From positions 1-56,278 of the forward strand of contig JAKPFN010000138.1 in the NCBI GenBank assembly GCA_029551395.1: a stretch of DNA of 56,278 nt, given 5' to 3'. Position 1 is the first letter of the stretch; every line of letters begins with the position of its first letter. The translations under genes and the position numbers were made by a program. The notes below the pieces were generated by a model that made no database searches, was not told the origin of the DNA, and saw only the letters and a list, made by a program, of their open reading frames with translations. Positions 8,604 to 18,333 of this stretch are shown one piece after another. Origin of the DNA: Armatimonadota bacterium. GTDB taxonomy: Bacteria > Armatimonadota > UBA5829 > DTLH01.

Positions 8604-9236
8604 CTATTCTTTAATGATAACGCGGCGGTTTACGACCTCAAGCCTGCCATCAGCAAACAATTGAACTGCCTTCACATAAGTCTTGTGTTCTTCAGGCAGT
8701 ATTCGCGCCCATAAAGACTCTGGTGTATCGTCATCCAGAACAGGAACTACTGTCTGCAGGATGATTGGGCCATTGTCATATTCTTCATCGACGAAATGAA
8801 CCGTACACCCTGACACTTTTACTCCACGCTCAATAGCCGCATTCATTACGTGTATCCCATACATCCCTTTACCACAGAACATGGGAATCAACGCCGGATG
8901 GGTATTCATAATACGATTTCGATACTTTTTTACAATTGAATCGCCCAGGATTCTCATATATCCCGCAAGGCAGATGAGATCAATACCCCTTGATGTAAGA
9001 GCATCGAACAAAGCAGTATCATAATCATCCACAGATGGGAATTCTTTCGGGTTCAGGATAAGAGTCTCGACACCAGCAGCCTGAGCACGCTCAATAGCAG
9101 GCGCTTCATTACGCACACCGATGACTATTGCCACCTGCCCATTTATCCGTCCGTCTTTACAGGCATCAATGATTGCCTGCATATTGGACCCGCGCCCATG
9201 ACCGGATATGAGGACGGCTATTTTTATCGGGTTCAT
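8604..9236 (-). CDS. purN: Phosphoribosylglycinamide formyltransferase
   Basis: A 210-residue enzyme of de novo purine synthesis that transfers a formyl group from 10-formyltetrahydrofolate to GAR. The phosphate-binding loop SGHGRGSNMQAI is at 11-22, and the catalytic set Asn111, His113 (in NTHPALIP) and Asp154 is present. The ATG at 9236 overlaps the purM stop as ATGA, so I prefer it to the longer frame that starts 48 bases earlier. It is the last gene of the purine cluster and faces the HD-GYP gene with a 22-base gap that shows no clear terminator. Confidence 0.96.
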   Translation of the reverse strand: MNPIKIAVLISGHGRGSNMQAIIDACKDGRINGQVAIVIGVRNEAPAIERAQAAGVETLILNPKEFPSVDDYDTALFDALTSRGIDLICLAGYMRILGDSIVKKYRNRIMNTHPALIPMFCGKGMYGIHVMNAAIERGVKVSGCTVHFVDEEYDNGPIILQTVVPVLDDDTPESLWARILPEEHKTYVKAVQLFADGRLEVVNRRVIIKE

Positions 9237-10264
9237 AGAACGGCGACCTCCCGGCCTCCCTTTCGAACCTCCCCGATAATCCACGCGCGTTCACCCAGCT
9301 CTTCCAGCATCTGAGCTATTTCAACAGCTCGATGACGGGCAACAATCAACACCATACCAACACCCATATTAAATGTGCGGTACATCTCTGGGTCCGGGAT
9401 GTTACCAGTATCTTGAATGAACTGGAATATTGGAGGTGCGACCCAACTGCGGCGTTCCAGTGTGATTTGGCAATCTGCAGGCAATACGCGCGGAAGATTA
9501 TCATAGAACCCGCCGCCGGTTATATGGGCCATCGCATGAACTTCATACTCGTTCAATATCTGCCAAACCGAATTGAAGTAACAACGATGAGGCTCCAGGA
9601 GTTCGTCTCCCAGCACCTTACCAATCTCTGGAATATATTGATCCAGCTTATATCCTGCAACATCAAGCAGAACATGTCGAGCGAGCGAGTAGCCATTTGT
9701 GTGAAGTCCGCTTGATGCTATTCCTACCGCCATATCGCCCGCAACAACATTAGAACCATCTATAATTTTGTCTCTTTCGACAACACCTACAATGCTGCCA
9801 GCCAGGTCGTATTCACCTTCCATATAGACACCAGGCATCTCGGCAGTCTCGCCACCAATCAGAACGCATCCAACCTCTTTGCAGGCATCGGCAGCGCCTC
9901 TTACTACCTCCGAAGCAACAATTGGATCAAGTTTTCCTGCTGCGAAGTAATCTAGGAAGAATAGCGGTCTTGCTCCCTGAACCAGAATATCATTTACGCA
10001 ATGGTTTACGAGGTCTTTACCGATAGTATCGTGCTTTTGCATAGCCACGGCAACTTTAACCTTCGTTCCAACTCCGTCGATACTGGATACCAGCACCGGA
10101 TCCGTAAATCCTCCGTTGAGCTTGAACATACCGCCAAACGAGCCAACATCCGTCAGTACCGAATCGGTATACGTAGCCCGCACGGACTCTTTCATCCTGC
10201 GGACAGCTTCGATACCAGCATCGATATCTACTCCTGCATCACGATAGGTTATTTCTTCGCTCAT
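9233..10264 (-). CDS. purM: Phosphoribosylformylglycinamidine cyclo-ligase (AIR synthetase)
   Basis: 343 residues, full length for PurM. It closes FGAM to AIR using ATP, step five of purine synthesis. N-terminal ATP-grasp-like motif SSIDGVGTKVKVA and the C-terminal AIRS half (HITGGGFYDNLPRVLP) are typical. ATG start 24 bases after purF, and its stop overlaps the purN start. Confidence 0.97.
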   Translation of the reverse strand: MSEEITYRDAGVDIDAGIEAVRRMKESVRATYTDSVLTDVGSFGGMFKLNGGFTDPVLVSSIDGVGTKVKVAVAMQKHDTIGKDLVNHCVNDILVQGARPLFFLDYFAAGKLDPIVASEVVRGAADACKEVGCVLIGGETAEMPGVYMEGEYDLAGSIVGVVERDKIIDGSNVVAGDMAVGIASSGLHTNGYSLARHVLLDVAGYKLDQYIPEIGKVLGDELLEPHRCYFNSVWQILNEYEVHAMAHITGGGFYDNLPRVLPADCQITLERRSWVAPPIFQFIQDTGNIPDPEMYRTFNMGVGMVLIVARHRAVEIAQMLEELGERAWIIGEVRKGGREVAVL

Positions 10265-10288
10265 CTTACTTCCTCCTCATCGAGCAGG

Positions 10289-11734
10289 TCACCGGTTGGC
10301 GCCAACTTCCTTGTTTGCAGCACGTTCAAATACGCACTTCTGCAGTTTAGCAGCATCAGAAATAGGTGACGGATACTTACCATCGAAACATGCGCGGCAG
10401 AAATTCTCTTTCTTCACACCAATAGCACGAATCAATCCAGGCAGGCTCAGGTATCCAAGGCTGTCCGCGCCAATATAGTCACGAATTTCCTCTACAGACA
10501 GCTTGGATGCAATCAACTCGTTCTGTGCGGCCATATCGATTCCGTAAAAGCAAGGGAACTGCAAAGGAGGCGACGCAATTCTTACATGAACCTCAATTGC
10601 ACCTGCATCCCTGATCATTTTTACTCTGCCGCCAGTTGTAGTTCCACGTACGATGCTGTCATCGACCATAACCACTCGCCGTCCTGCCAAACTCTCTTTG
10701 AGTGGTGTAAACTTCATCCTGACACCCAAGTCACGCATTCTTTGGTCAGGCTGGATGAAAGTTCTGTGGATATAACGGTTCTTGATTACGCCCTCTGCAT
10801 AAGGAGTCCTGGATGCTTCAGCAAATCCAATAGCAGCTGGAGTCCCTGTATCAGGAATAGGAAACACAATGTGCGCTTTGGGTGCAGGATGCTCTCTTGC
10901 CAGTTCATGGCCCATTCGCCGCCTGGCTTCGTGCAGCGTTTTACCATACATCAGGCTGTCCGGGCGAGCAAAGTAGATAAACTCAAATATGCAGAGTGCA
11001 TGACGCTGCATCGGATGAGCTTGTACCTCTCGAAGCCCTTTGTTGTCGACGATAATCATCTCGCCAGGCTCGACTTCCCGCATGTAGCTTGCACCAATGA
11101 CATTCAATGCACAGGTTTCTGATGCAACAACAAAGTGATCACCATTCAATCTGCCAATGCATAACGGACGGATGCCGTAAGGGTCCCGAATAGCTATCAG
11201 CTTATCTTCTGTAAGAATAACAACAGAATATGCACCCTTTACCTGTGTCATAGCCTCAGTAACAGCGTCTTCTATGGTAGACGCGCCGCTTGTAGCTATG
11301 ACCTTGGCAATAACTTCACTGTCATTAGTGGTCTCGAAAGTGACGCCTTCAGACTCCATCTTGCACCGGAGATCAGCAGCATTAATCAAATCACCGTTAT
11401 GAGCAATGGCAAAACTCCATTTGCCTTCCTCATTGTAGATCGGCTGCACATTTCTGAGGATACTGGAACCTGTGGTCGAGTAACGGGTATGTCCGATTGC
11501 CAACCCACCCTTCAGCTTCGACAGAACCTCCTCATTAAAGACCTGGGTAACTAATCCCATATCCTTATGGACTATTATCCGGCCTTCGTCCCAAACGGCT
11601 ATTCCGGCACTTTCCTGTCCTCTGTGCTGAAGCGCAAACAGGCTAAAATAAGCTAACCTTGAAGCCTCTTCACCGGGAGCATATATCCCTGTGACTCCAC
11701 ATTCCTCATTGATCTCTGATACTAACGGATTCAA
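10289..11734 (-). CDS. purF: Amidophosphoribosyltransferase
   Basis: Catalyses the first committed step of purine synthesis: PRPP plus glutamine gives phosphoribosylamine. The N-terminal nucleophile domain begins at Cys12 (EECGVTGIY) after an 11-residue propeptide, as in Bacillus PurF. The PRPP motif VVMVDDSIVRGTTT and the cysteines of the cluster-bearing class (including PCFYGID and FCRACFDG) point to a [4Fe-4S] enzyme. I start at a TTG at 11734, which overlaps the purL stop as TTGA and has GGAAGG six bases upstream. An in-frame TTG at 11773 would add 13 residues but lacks a ribosome site. 481 residues. Confidence 0.96.
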   Translation of the reverse strand: MNPLVSEINEECGVTGIYAPGEEASRLAYFSLFALQHRGQESAGIAVWDEGRIIVHKDMGLVTQVFNEEVLSKLKGGLAIGHTRYSTTGSSILRNVQPIYNEEGKWSFAIAHNGDLINAADLRCKMESEGVTFETTNDSEVIAKVIATSGASTIEDAVTEAMTQVKGAYSVVILTEDKLIAIRDPYGIRPLCIGRLNGDHFVVASETCALNVIGASYMREVEPGEMIIVDNKGLREVQAHPMQRHALCIFEFIYFARPDSLMYGKTLHEARRRMGHELAREHPAPKAHIVFPIPDTGTPAAIGFAEASRTPYAEGVIKNRYIHRTFIQPDQRMRDLGVRMKFTPLKESLAGRRVVMVDDSIVRGTTTGGRVKMIRDAGAIEVHVRIASPPLQFPCFYGIDMAAQNELIASKLSVEEIRDYIGADSLGYLSLPGLIRAIGVKKENFCRACFDGKYPSPISDAAKLQKCVFERAANKEVGANR

Positions 11735-14031
11735 GCGCGACCTTCCATCCTTTCGGGGATTGCGTTCTTCCAAACACGAGTTATCTGTTCAACCTCACGG
11801 TCAATAACAGTTACTCCGTTTACATCAATCTTAAATCTGTCACCCTGAACCTTGCCGAGTATTGTGCATTCGATGGCATGTTTTTCAACCAACTCACCAA
11901 GTTCACCAAGTTTATCAGGCGGTAATGAAATGACTGCACGCGACTGAGCCTCCCCGAATAATGCAACAGATGCACTGCAGTCTGCTACTATGCTGGCTTC
12001 AACGCCAAGCTTCCCACCTATGCTGGACTCGGCAAGAGCTACTGCAAGCCCACCATCAGAACAATCATGTGCCGATGAAAGCAGGTTCGATGATATCGCT
12101 TCTATCAGGCACGTATGCAGCCGCTTTTCTGCTTCGATATCGAGCGCAGGAGGTTGTCCGGCGACCACATTATGCATAACTTTGAGATATTCGCTGCCTC
12201 CCAGATCATTGACAGCGCAGAATCCAGGGTCAGATTCACTGTCTTTAGTTATGCGCCTCCCTGTCAACAATGCAACTACATCGCCTTCCCGCTTAAACTC
12301 AGGAGTGCAGTGCTTATCTGCATCCTCGATCAGCCCCAGCATACCGACAACTGGCGTTGGATAGATTGCAGTCTCGGGAGTCTCGTTGTAGAAGCTTACA
12401 TTTCCGCTGATAACCGGAGTATCGAACGCCTCACAGGCTTCAGCCATCCCTTCGATTGCCCGTTTGAACTGCCAGAATACCTGTGGTTTCTCAGGGTTTC
12501 CGAAGCTTACGCAGTCAGTAACACCAAGGGCCTTTGCGCCAACGCAAGCCAGGTTTCTAGCAGCTTCAGCAACGGCTATTTGCGCTCCAACGAACGGATC
12601 AAGGTAACAGTAACGGCCATTACAGTCGCAGACGAGAGCTATGGCCTTCTTTGTGCCTCTTATTCTTAATGCTGCTGCATCTGCTCCGGGTAAAATGGCT
12701 GTATTTGTCTGCACCATATGGTCATACTGCCTGTAGACCCACTCTTTGCTCGCAATAGACGGTGACCCCAGTAATTTTTCAAGTGCTTCATTATAATCTG
12801 CCGGCTCTGGAATCTTCGTTAAATCAAAACATCGGACTTCCTTCAAGTATTCCGGCTCTTCAGTCTCAAGATAATAGGTAGGAGCATCATCAGCAAGCGA
12901 TTTTGCCGGGACCTCAGCAACTAATTGATCACCTTCCCATACATGCACCAGCCCATCATCCGTCACATGCCCGATAACCACTGCATTCAAGCCCCACTTC
13001 TTGAATACGGCAGCAACATCATCTTCATGCCCCTTTTCAACGATGGCAAGCATCCGCTCCTGGGACTCCGAAAGCATAACCTCATAAGGCGTCATATCCG
13101 ACTGCCGTCTCGGAACCTTCAAGACATCGATTTCCATACCAGTTCCGGCTTTAGCAGAAGTCTCACAGGTAGAACATGTAATACCAGCCGCGCCCATGTC
13201 TTGAATTCCGACCACAAAACCGGTTTTCAATGCTTCAATGGTAGCCTCAATGAGTAGTTTTTCCTGGAATGGGTCGCCAATCTGTACGTTAGGCCGGCGG
13301 TTTTCCGAATCCGGTCCCAATTCTACGGAAGCAAATGTTGCGCCGTGGATTCCATCACATCCCGTGCTGGAACCGACATACAATACCGAATTGCCAACGC
13401 CTTTAGCACATGCTGAAGCAATATCATCTATCCGTACAATACCTGCCGACATTGCATTCACAAGGCAGTTGCCGGAATAGCAATCGTCAAATACCACTTC
13501 TCCAGCGATAGTTGGAACTCCAACACAGTTGCCATAATGGGCAATTCCTGCTACTACATTCTCAAACAGGTACCGGTTATGGGCATCATCGAGTGGGCCG
13601 AACCTGAGGGAGTTCAAACAAGCTATAGGACGAGCACCCATTGTGAAGATGTCGCGCAGGATGCCCCCTACTCCTGTGGCTGCTCCCTGGAACGGTTCTA
13701 CTGCTGATGGATGGTTGTGCGTTTCCATCTTCATGACTATGCCGTAGCCATCTCCGATATCTATCACGCCAGCGTTTTCAAGCCCTTCTCCTTCAAGTGC
13801 CTCTTTATACTTCTTAAACAGGCGAAGAATCGGCCTGGAATACTTATAGCCGCAGTGCTCACTCCACATGACGGAGTACATCCCAACTTCGGTGTATGTA
13901 GGATGCCTTCCAAGCACCTCTACAATCTTCTGATACTCCGAGTCAATCAAACCCATCTCACGATATACTTCCGGAGCGATAGGTTCGGTATTCTTTGAAA
14001 CAGTCTTGCTTCCTGGTTCTTTAATCAACAT
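11731..14031 (-). CDS. purL: Phosphoribosylformylglycinamidine synthase, large subunit PurL
   Basis: 766 residues, the length of the three-subunit (PurL-PurQ-PurS) enzyme rather than the 1300-residue fused form. It makes FGAM from FGAR with ATP and ammonia channelled from PurQ. Motifs include WSEHCGYKYSRP near residue 60, KMETHNHPSAVEPFQGAATG, and a second AIRS-like half with SSAHDCSDGGLAVALAE. The ATG at 14031 shares one base with the purQ stop (TAATG), so the two are translationally coupled. Confidence 0.97.
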   Translation of the reverse strand: MLIKEPGSKTVSKNTEPIAPEVYREMGLIDSEYQKIVEVLGRHPTYTEVGMYSVMWSEHCGYKYSRPILRLFKKYKEALEGEGLENAGVIDIGDGYGIVMKMETHNHPSAVEPFQGAATGVGGILRDIFTMGARPIACLNSLRFGPLDDAHNRYLFENVVAGIAHYGNCVGVPTIAGEVVFDDCYSGNCLVNAMSAGIVRIDDIASACAKGVGNSVLYVGSSTGCDGIHGATFASVELGPDSENRRPNVQIGDPFQEKLLIEATIEALKTGFVVGIQDMGAAGITCSTCETSAKAGTGMEIDVLKVPRRQSDMTPYEVMLSESQERMLAIVEKGHEDDVAAVFKKWGLNAVVIGHVTDDGLVHVWEGDQLVAEVPAKSLADDAPTYYLETEEPEYLKEVRCFDLTKIPEPADYNEALEKLLGSPSIASKEWVYRQYDHMVQTNTAILPGADAAALRIRGTKKAIALVCDCNGRYCYLDPFVGAQIAVAEAARNLACVGAKALGVTDCVSFGNPEKPQVFWQFKRAIEGMAEACEAFDTPVISGNVSFYNETPETAIYPTPVVGMLGLIEDADKHCTPEFKREGDVVALLTGRRITKDSESDPGFCAVNDLGGSEYLKVMHNVVAGQPPALDIEAEKRLHTCLIEAISSNLLSSAHDCSDGGLAVALAESSIGGKLGVEASIVADCSASVALFGEAQSRAVISLPPDKLGELGELVEKHAIECTILGKVQGDRFKIDVNGVTVIDREVEQITRVWKNAIPERMEGRA

Positions 14032-14723
14032 TATCTTCTAGCCCACTCAATTACTGACCGCAGTATGTTAAGACCATCCGCGCTTCCAAGGATCTTTTCT
14101 ACAGCCCTTTCAGGATGCGGCATCATTCCGGCTACATTGCCGCGCTCATTGATAACACCGGCGATGTTGTTCAGCGATCCATTCGGATTTGCTTCGGGAG
14201 TAACTCGCCCTGCTTCGTCACAATAGCGAAGGATTACCTGACCGTTATCTTCGATGCGCTTCAGCGTTTCCTGGTCACACACGAAATTACCGCCTTGATG
14301 TGCTATTGGTATATTAAGCACCTGACCATTCTTGCACTGGTTCGTCCAAGGAGTATTCAAGTTTGCTGGTGTTAGTTGAACATACTTACACACGAACTTC
14401 AAGCAGTCGTTAGATACCAACGCGCCTGGCAGTAGATGTGCTTCGCAGAGGATCTGGAAACCATTACAGATACCAATAGCATATCCGCCCTTGTCCGTGT
14501 GTTCTTTCACTGCTTCCATAACAGGTGAGAACCGCGCTACAGCTCCAGTTCGCAGGTAATCGCCGTAGGAGAACCCTCCAGGCACAATAACGCAGTCAAC
14601 GCCCTTCAGGTCGTGTTCCTGGTGCCAGATATACTCTACAGGTTCCTTGAGCACATCTCGAACCGCGTAGTATGCATCCTGGTCGCAGTTTGAGCCGGGA
14701 AATACTATCACGCCAAACTTCAT
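14031..14723 (-). CDS. purQ: Phosphoribosylformylglycinamidine synthase, glutaminase subunit PurQ
   Basis: 230-residue class I glutamine amidotransferase that releases ammonia for PurL. The catalytic Cys86 lies in AIGICNGFQILCEA, and the His-Glu pair is in MMPHPERAVE near the C-terminus. The start overlaps the purS stop as ATGA. Confidence 0.97.
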   Translation of the reverse strand: MKFGVIVFPGSNCDQDAYYAVRDVLKEPVEYIWHQEHDLKGVDCVIVPGGFSYGDYLRTGAVARFSPVMEAVKEHTDKGGYAIGICNGFQILCEAHLLPGALVSNDCLKFVCKYVQLTPANLNTPWTNQCKNGQVLNIPIAHQGGNFVCDQETLKRIEDNGQVILRYCDEAGRVTPEANPNGSLNNIAGVINERGNVAGMMPHPERAVEKILGSADGLNILRSVIEWARR

Positions 14724-14962
14724 TCTGTAACCTCAAACCGATAGTTCTCTATCACCGGGTTTGCCAACAGCTTTCGGCACATTTCTTCTATCTGTGTGTC
14801 CAGCGTCTGGCCATTCTCTTTAACTTCCAGCTCGATATATTTTCCGATTCTGACATCTTCGACGTTACCATAGCCAAGATTCTCAAGCGCTGTTTGCACT
14901 ACTCTTCCCTGTGCATCGAGCAAAGACGGTTTCAGTGTTACGTAGACTTTTACCTTCGCCAT
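14720..14962 (-). CDS. purS: Phosphoribosylformylglycinamidine synthase subunit PurS
   Basis: An 80-residue protein with the standard PurS start (KVYVTLKPSLLDAQG) and the central GYGNVEDVRIGKYIEL segment. PurS dimers bridge PurL and PurQ and help assemble the ammonia channel. It directly precedes purQ and purL, as in other three-subunit systems. Confidence 0.96.
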   Translation of the reverse strand: MAKVKVYVTLKPSLLDAQGRVVQTALENLGYGNVEDVRIGKYIELEVKENGQTLDTQIEEMCRKLLANPVIENYRFEVTE

Positions 14963-15004
14963 ATTCCTGTAATCCTATAAGTTCATGATTGTGCGGTTGA
15001 TTAT

Positions 15005-16510
15005 TTAGTTGCCGCTTTCTCTGATTGCCTTATGTTGAACCATTCGGTCCACTGCTGCAATGAAATCACCATAGACCTGCCATCCGGTCAAGCCGGTTTG
15101 ACGGGTGCTGTCTCTAATAGCTTCTTTCCTAAACTGATCTCGCATTGCTGCAAGTGTCGACAGTGCAGCAAAATCCCCTAAAAGTGTTAAAGTATCGATT
15201 GCATCAGTCCTGTTAGTTGGATCGCTTGTCGCCTGATGACGAAGCGTATCAAGATCGAATGCAGATGATACACCGCTATTAGCTACCGTCACGGCTTTAA
15301 GAAACTCAGAGCCACTCTTGTGGGTAAAATCCAAATCTCCGAGCGACTCAACCATAAGCTTCACTGTATATACGAACCGATCTTTCAGCAGTTGCCGAAA
15401 TGCGTCAACCGCCGCCGGTCCGATAAGAATCAACTGTCGTAAAGCGTAAGCCCTTTTTGTCGAATCCCTGCTGTCATCAGCGACATAATCAACAAGAACC
15501 TTAGCTGCCTCCGTACTGCCGAGAACGCACAAAGATTCCGCAGCGTTCATTGCACCTGCATTCAGCATTCCCGATAGCTTTGAGATAGCCTGATCCTGCC
15601 CCAGCCGATTTATAGCCCAGGATGCTGCTGCACGTACACCGGCATCCTGATCTCTCAGACAGTTGATCAGCGGCTCTACGGAACCAACATCACAAAGCCT
15701 GCCCAGTGCTTCAGCAGCTCTCTTGCGTCTTGCCGGATTATTATTTGTCAGATCCTGAGTAAACCTCTGGACAACTGACGAGTCTCCAAGCTCACGAAGA
15801 ACCTTTGCTGCGGCTTCTCGACGCTCACCAGGTCCGGAACACAATGCCCGCACCATCGGCCCTCTGGCTTTCTCAATTCCAATTTCAAGCAGTTTACTGG
15901 AATCACCGGCAAGAGCTGCATCAATTGCCAGGGCATACATTCCTTCACCAAGCTGCTCAAGTGCATGTCTTGCAGCATTGTGAACCACTTTATCCGGGCT
16001 GGCATCATCTGCACCCAAAACATTGGCGATTACGACAACAGCGCCAGGATCGCCTAGCTGCCCCAAAGTATCAATCACAGCCGCAGCTACTAGGCCATCA
16101 CAATACCGGAGTGCATCTATCAATGAACTCGCGGCGGAATTATCGCCGATCTGACCCAGAGCCTTAGCTGACTTAACTCGCGATTCTTCATCAGCCTCAG
16201 GATTTGCAACTACCTGAAGCAGTGCAGGCAACGCAGGTTGACCTGTCATCACCAGATCAGATACCGCCATTGATGTGATATTCGTTTCAATTACGTATCG
16301 AATCGCCGTCGAGACAGCCTCACGGATTGCCGGACTGCTATCCTCAAGCGCCTGAACGAGCACTTCAAGGCTCTCAACCATACCGAGATGTCCAAGAGCC
16401 TCAGCCGCTTTCAGTCTGTCAGGTTCATTGCGGCCCTGTAGGACTTTAATCAGCCCTTTTACATTCCGCTTCCGTGCCATCGCCTCTATGTTCGGGCGAA
16501 ACGGCCACAT
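15005..16510 (-). CDS. HEAT-repeat protein inside the purine cluster
   Basis: A 501-residue protein made largely of HEAT/PBS-lyase-type helical repeats (such as AAEALGHLGMVESLEVLVQA, then repeats about every 31-40 residues up to roughly residue 300). The last 150 residues are helical but less regular. No signal peptide or catalytic motif is visible. Such repeats form a curved scaffold for protein binding. I start at the ATG at 16510 (MWPFRPN), 8 bases after AAGGGG; the GTG at 16519 is too close to that site. It sits between purB and purS with gaps of about 40 bases, so it is co-transcribed with purine genes. What it binds is unknown. Confidence 0.88.
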   Translation of the reverse strand: MWPFRPNIEAMARKRNVKGLIKVLQGRNEPDRLKAAEALGHLGMVESLEVLVQALEDSSPAIREAVSTAIRYVIETNITSMAVSDLVMTGQPALPALLQVVANPEADEESRVKSAKALGQIGDNSAASSLIDALRYCDGLVAAAVIDTLGQLGDPGAVVVIANVLGADDASPDKVVHNAARHALEQLGEGMYALAIDAALAGDSSKLLEIGIEKARGPMVRALCSGPGERREAAAKVLRELGDSSVVQRFTQDLTNNNPARRKRAAEALGRLCDVGSVEPLINCLRDQDAGVRAAASWAINRLGQDQAISKLSGMLNAGAMNAAESLCVLGSTEAAKVLVDYVADDSRDSTKRAYALRQLILIGPAAVDAFRQLLKDRFVYTVKLMVESLGDLDFTHKSGSEFLKAVTVANSGVSSAFDLDTLRHQATSDPTNRTDAIDTLTLLGDFAALSTLAAMRDQFRKEAIRDSTRQTGLTGWQVYGDFIAAVDRMVQHKAIRESGN

Positions 16511-16549
16511 GTACAGCACCCCTTAGTTACAGCAATTCTTAGCTGCTAA

Positions 16550-17842
16550 TTACAGCCCCAAACGAGACAGGATAGTATCAACATTCCTCAGGTGATGTTC
16601 AAGATTGAAGCATTCAGCCAGTTCCTGCTCAGAAAGCAGCCTTTTGACATCTTCATCCTGCTGAAGCGCCTCTCTAAACGAGACTCCATCATCCCAACAC
16701 TTGGCTGCGTTGCGCTGACAGACCTTGTAGCCTTCTTCTCGGCTCATACCTTTCTGAACCAGCGCAAGTAGTACGTGCTCAGAAAACACAAGCTGCCCCA
16801 TCTTTTCGAGATTCTGCTTCATATTCTCCGTATTGATCTCCAACCGGCTCATCAACTTCGTCAATGACTGCAGAATAAAGTCAGTTGCAAGGCAGCTATC
16901 TGGAATAATCACTCTCTCACATGAAGAGTTTGTATTGTCCCGTTCATGCCAGGAGGTAATATTCTCCATAGCAGGTATTACATTCGTCCGAACAACCCTG
17001 GCCAGTCCTACAATCGTTTCGAACCTCCACGGATTGCGCTTATGAGGCATCGCTGACGATCCCCGCTGCCCCGGCAGGAACATCTCCTGGACTTCCAGAA
17101 TCTCTGTGCGCTGCAGGTTGCGCATCTCTGTTGCGAAATTCTCCGCCGATGATGCAGCGATTGCCAGAGCAGCTAAAAACTGTGCATGCCGGTCTCGCTG
17201 GACTATCTGTGTCGATACTGGAGCTACATTCAGACCAAGACTAGAACAAACACGCTCTTCTATCTTAGGGTCGATGTTCCCGAAAATCCCAACCGCACCA
17301 GAAATCTTTCCGTAACTGATTGCTTCCCGTGCAGCCTTCATCCGTTCGATGTCCCGCTGAATCTGGGAATACCACACAGCCATCTTAAATCCGAATGTAA
17401 TCGGTTCTGCGTGGACTCCGTGCGTGCGGCCGATCATCGGAGTCATCTTATGCTCTCGCGCGAGCTTACCAACAACCTCAGCAAGTTTCTCCAGGTCATC
17501 GATGATAATATCAGCAGACTGCTTCATCCTGAGAGCCATTGCGGTGTCTTCTATATCGTAGCTGGTGACACCATAATGGACGTATTTGCCTTCATCTCCC
17601 AGGTTCTCGGTAACAGCCTTAACGAAAGCTATGAGGTCATGATGAGTCTCTCGTTCGATCTCTTCAATGCGTTCGACCGTAAACGCTGCACCAGCTTTGA
17701 CCTTCTCTGTTGCACCTTTAGGGATGTTTCCAAAGTGCTCCTGCGCTTCACAAACCGCTATTTCGACATCCAGCCATGTCTGGAACTTGTTTTGCTCGCT
17801 CCAAATGGCTTTCATCTCAGGTAGACTGTATCTATCAATCAT
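16550..17842 (-). CDS. purB: Adenylosuccinate lyase
   Basis: Removes fumarate from SAICAR and from adenylosuccinate, steps shared by IMP and AMP synthesis. 430 residues with the fumarase/aspartase signature SSAMPHKRNP and the TSYDIEDTAMALRMK region. I start at the ATG at 17842 (MIDRYSLPEM), which aligns with the common start of the family; a TTG nine bases earlier is possible, and neither has a strong ribosome site. It follows purE by 26 bases. Confidence 0.96.
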   Translation of the reverse strand: MIDRYSLPEMKAIWSEQNKFQTWLDVEIAVCEAQEHFGNIPKGATEKVKAGAAFTVERIEEIERETHHDLIAFVKAVTENLGDEGKYVHYGVTSYDIEDTAMALRMKQSADIIIDDLEKLAEVVGKLAREHKMTPMIGRTHGVHAEPITFGFKMAVWYSQIQRDIERMKAAREAISYGKISGAVGIFGNIDPKIEERVCSSLGLNVAPVSTQIVQRDRHAQFLAALAIAASSAENFATEMRNLQRTEILEVQEMFLPGQRGSSAMPHKRNPWRFETIVGLARVVRTNVIPAMENITSWHERDNTNSSCERVIIPDSCLATDFILQSLTKLMSRLEINTENMKQNLEKMGQLVFSEHVLLALVQKGMSREEGYKVCQRNAAKCWDDGVSFREALQQDEDVKRLLSEQELAECFNLEHHLRNVDTILSRLGL

Positions 17843-17868
17843 AATCTGCAATCAACAACCGGCAGCTA

Positions 17869-18333
17869 TCACTTGCTAACCTGTGCAGCTAGTTTCTCCT
17901 TATACTGGACTACTTTTTTTTGTATTTCAGAATCTTTGACTCCAATTATTTGCGCTGCGAGAATCCCTGCGTTCTTTGCACCATCGATGGCAACAGTGGC
18001 AACGGGAACACCAGAAGGCATCTGGACTATCGAAAGCAAGGAATCCATTCCACCAAGCGCTTGAGTCTTTACTGGAACACCGATTACTGGAAGCGGTGTA
18101 TAAGCAGCAATTACTCCGGGAAGATGAGCAGCGCCGCCTGCTCCGGCAATGATTACTTCAAAGCCTGCCTCAATTGCGCCGGATGCAAATTCCATTGCCT
18201 TATGAGGCGTCCTGTGAGCAGAAATCACATGGACTTCTCGCTCGATCCCAAACTCCTCAAGAATCTCCGCAGCAGGTTGCATTACCTGCATATCGGACTT
18301 GCTTCCCATCACAATAGCGACTTTGTGAATCAC
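17869..18333 (-). CDS. purE: 5-(carboxyamino)imidazole ribonucleotide mutase
   Basis: 154 residues, PurE family. The start [10 protein letters not shown] and the [10 protein letters not shown] loop (substrate phosphate and catalytic His) are intact. Class I PurE converts N5-CAIR, made by PurK, to CAIR. No purK is seen here, so it must lie elsewhere, or this PurE uses AIR and CO2 directly (class II). GTG start overlapping the purD stop (GTGA). Confidence 0.95.
   Translation of the reverse strand: MIHKVAIVMGSKSDMQVMQPAAEILEEFGIEREVHVISAHRTPHKAMEFASGAIEAGFEVIIAGAGGAAHLPGVIAAYTPLPVIGVPVKTQALGGMDSLLSIVQMPSGVPVATVAIDGAKNAGILAAQIIGVKDSEIQKKVVQYKEKLAAQVSK

Noticed and set aside
11735-11773. Longer purF start at 11773
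   Set aside because: TTG without a ribosome site; it gives a 24-residue propeptide, whereas the TTG at 11734 gives the 11-residue one known in Bacillus.
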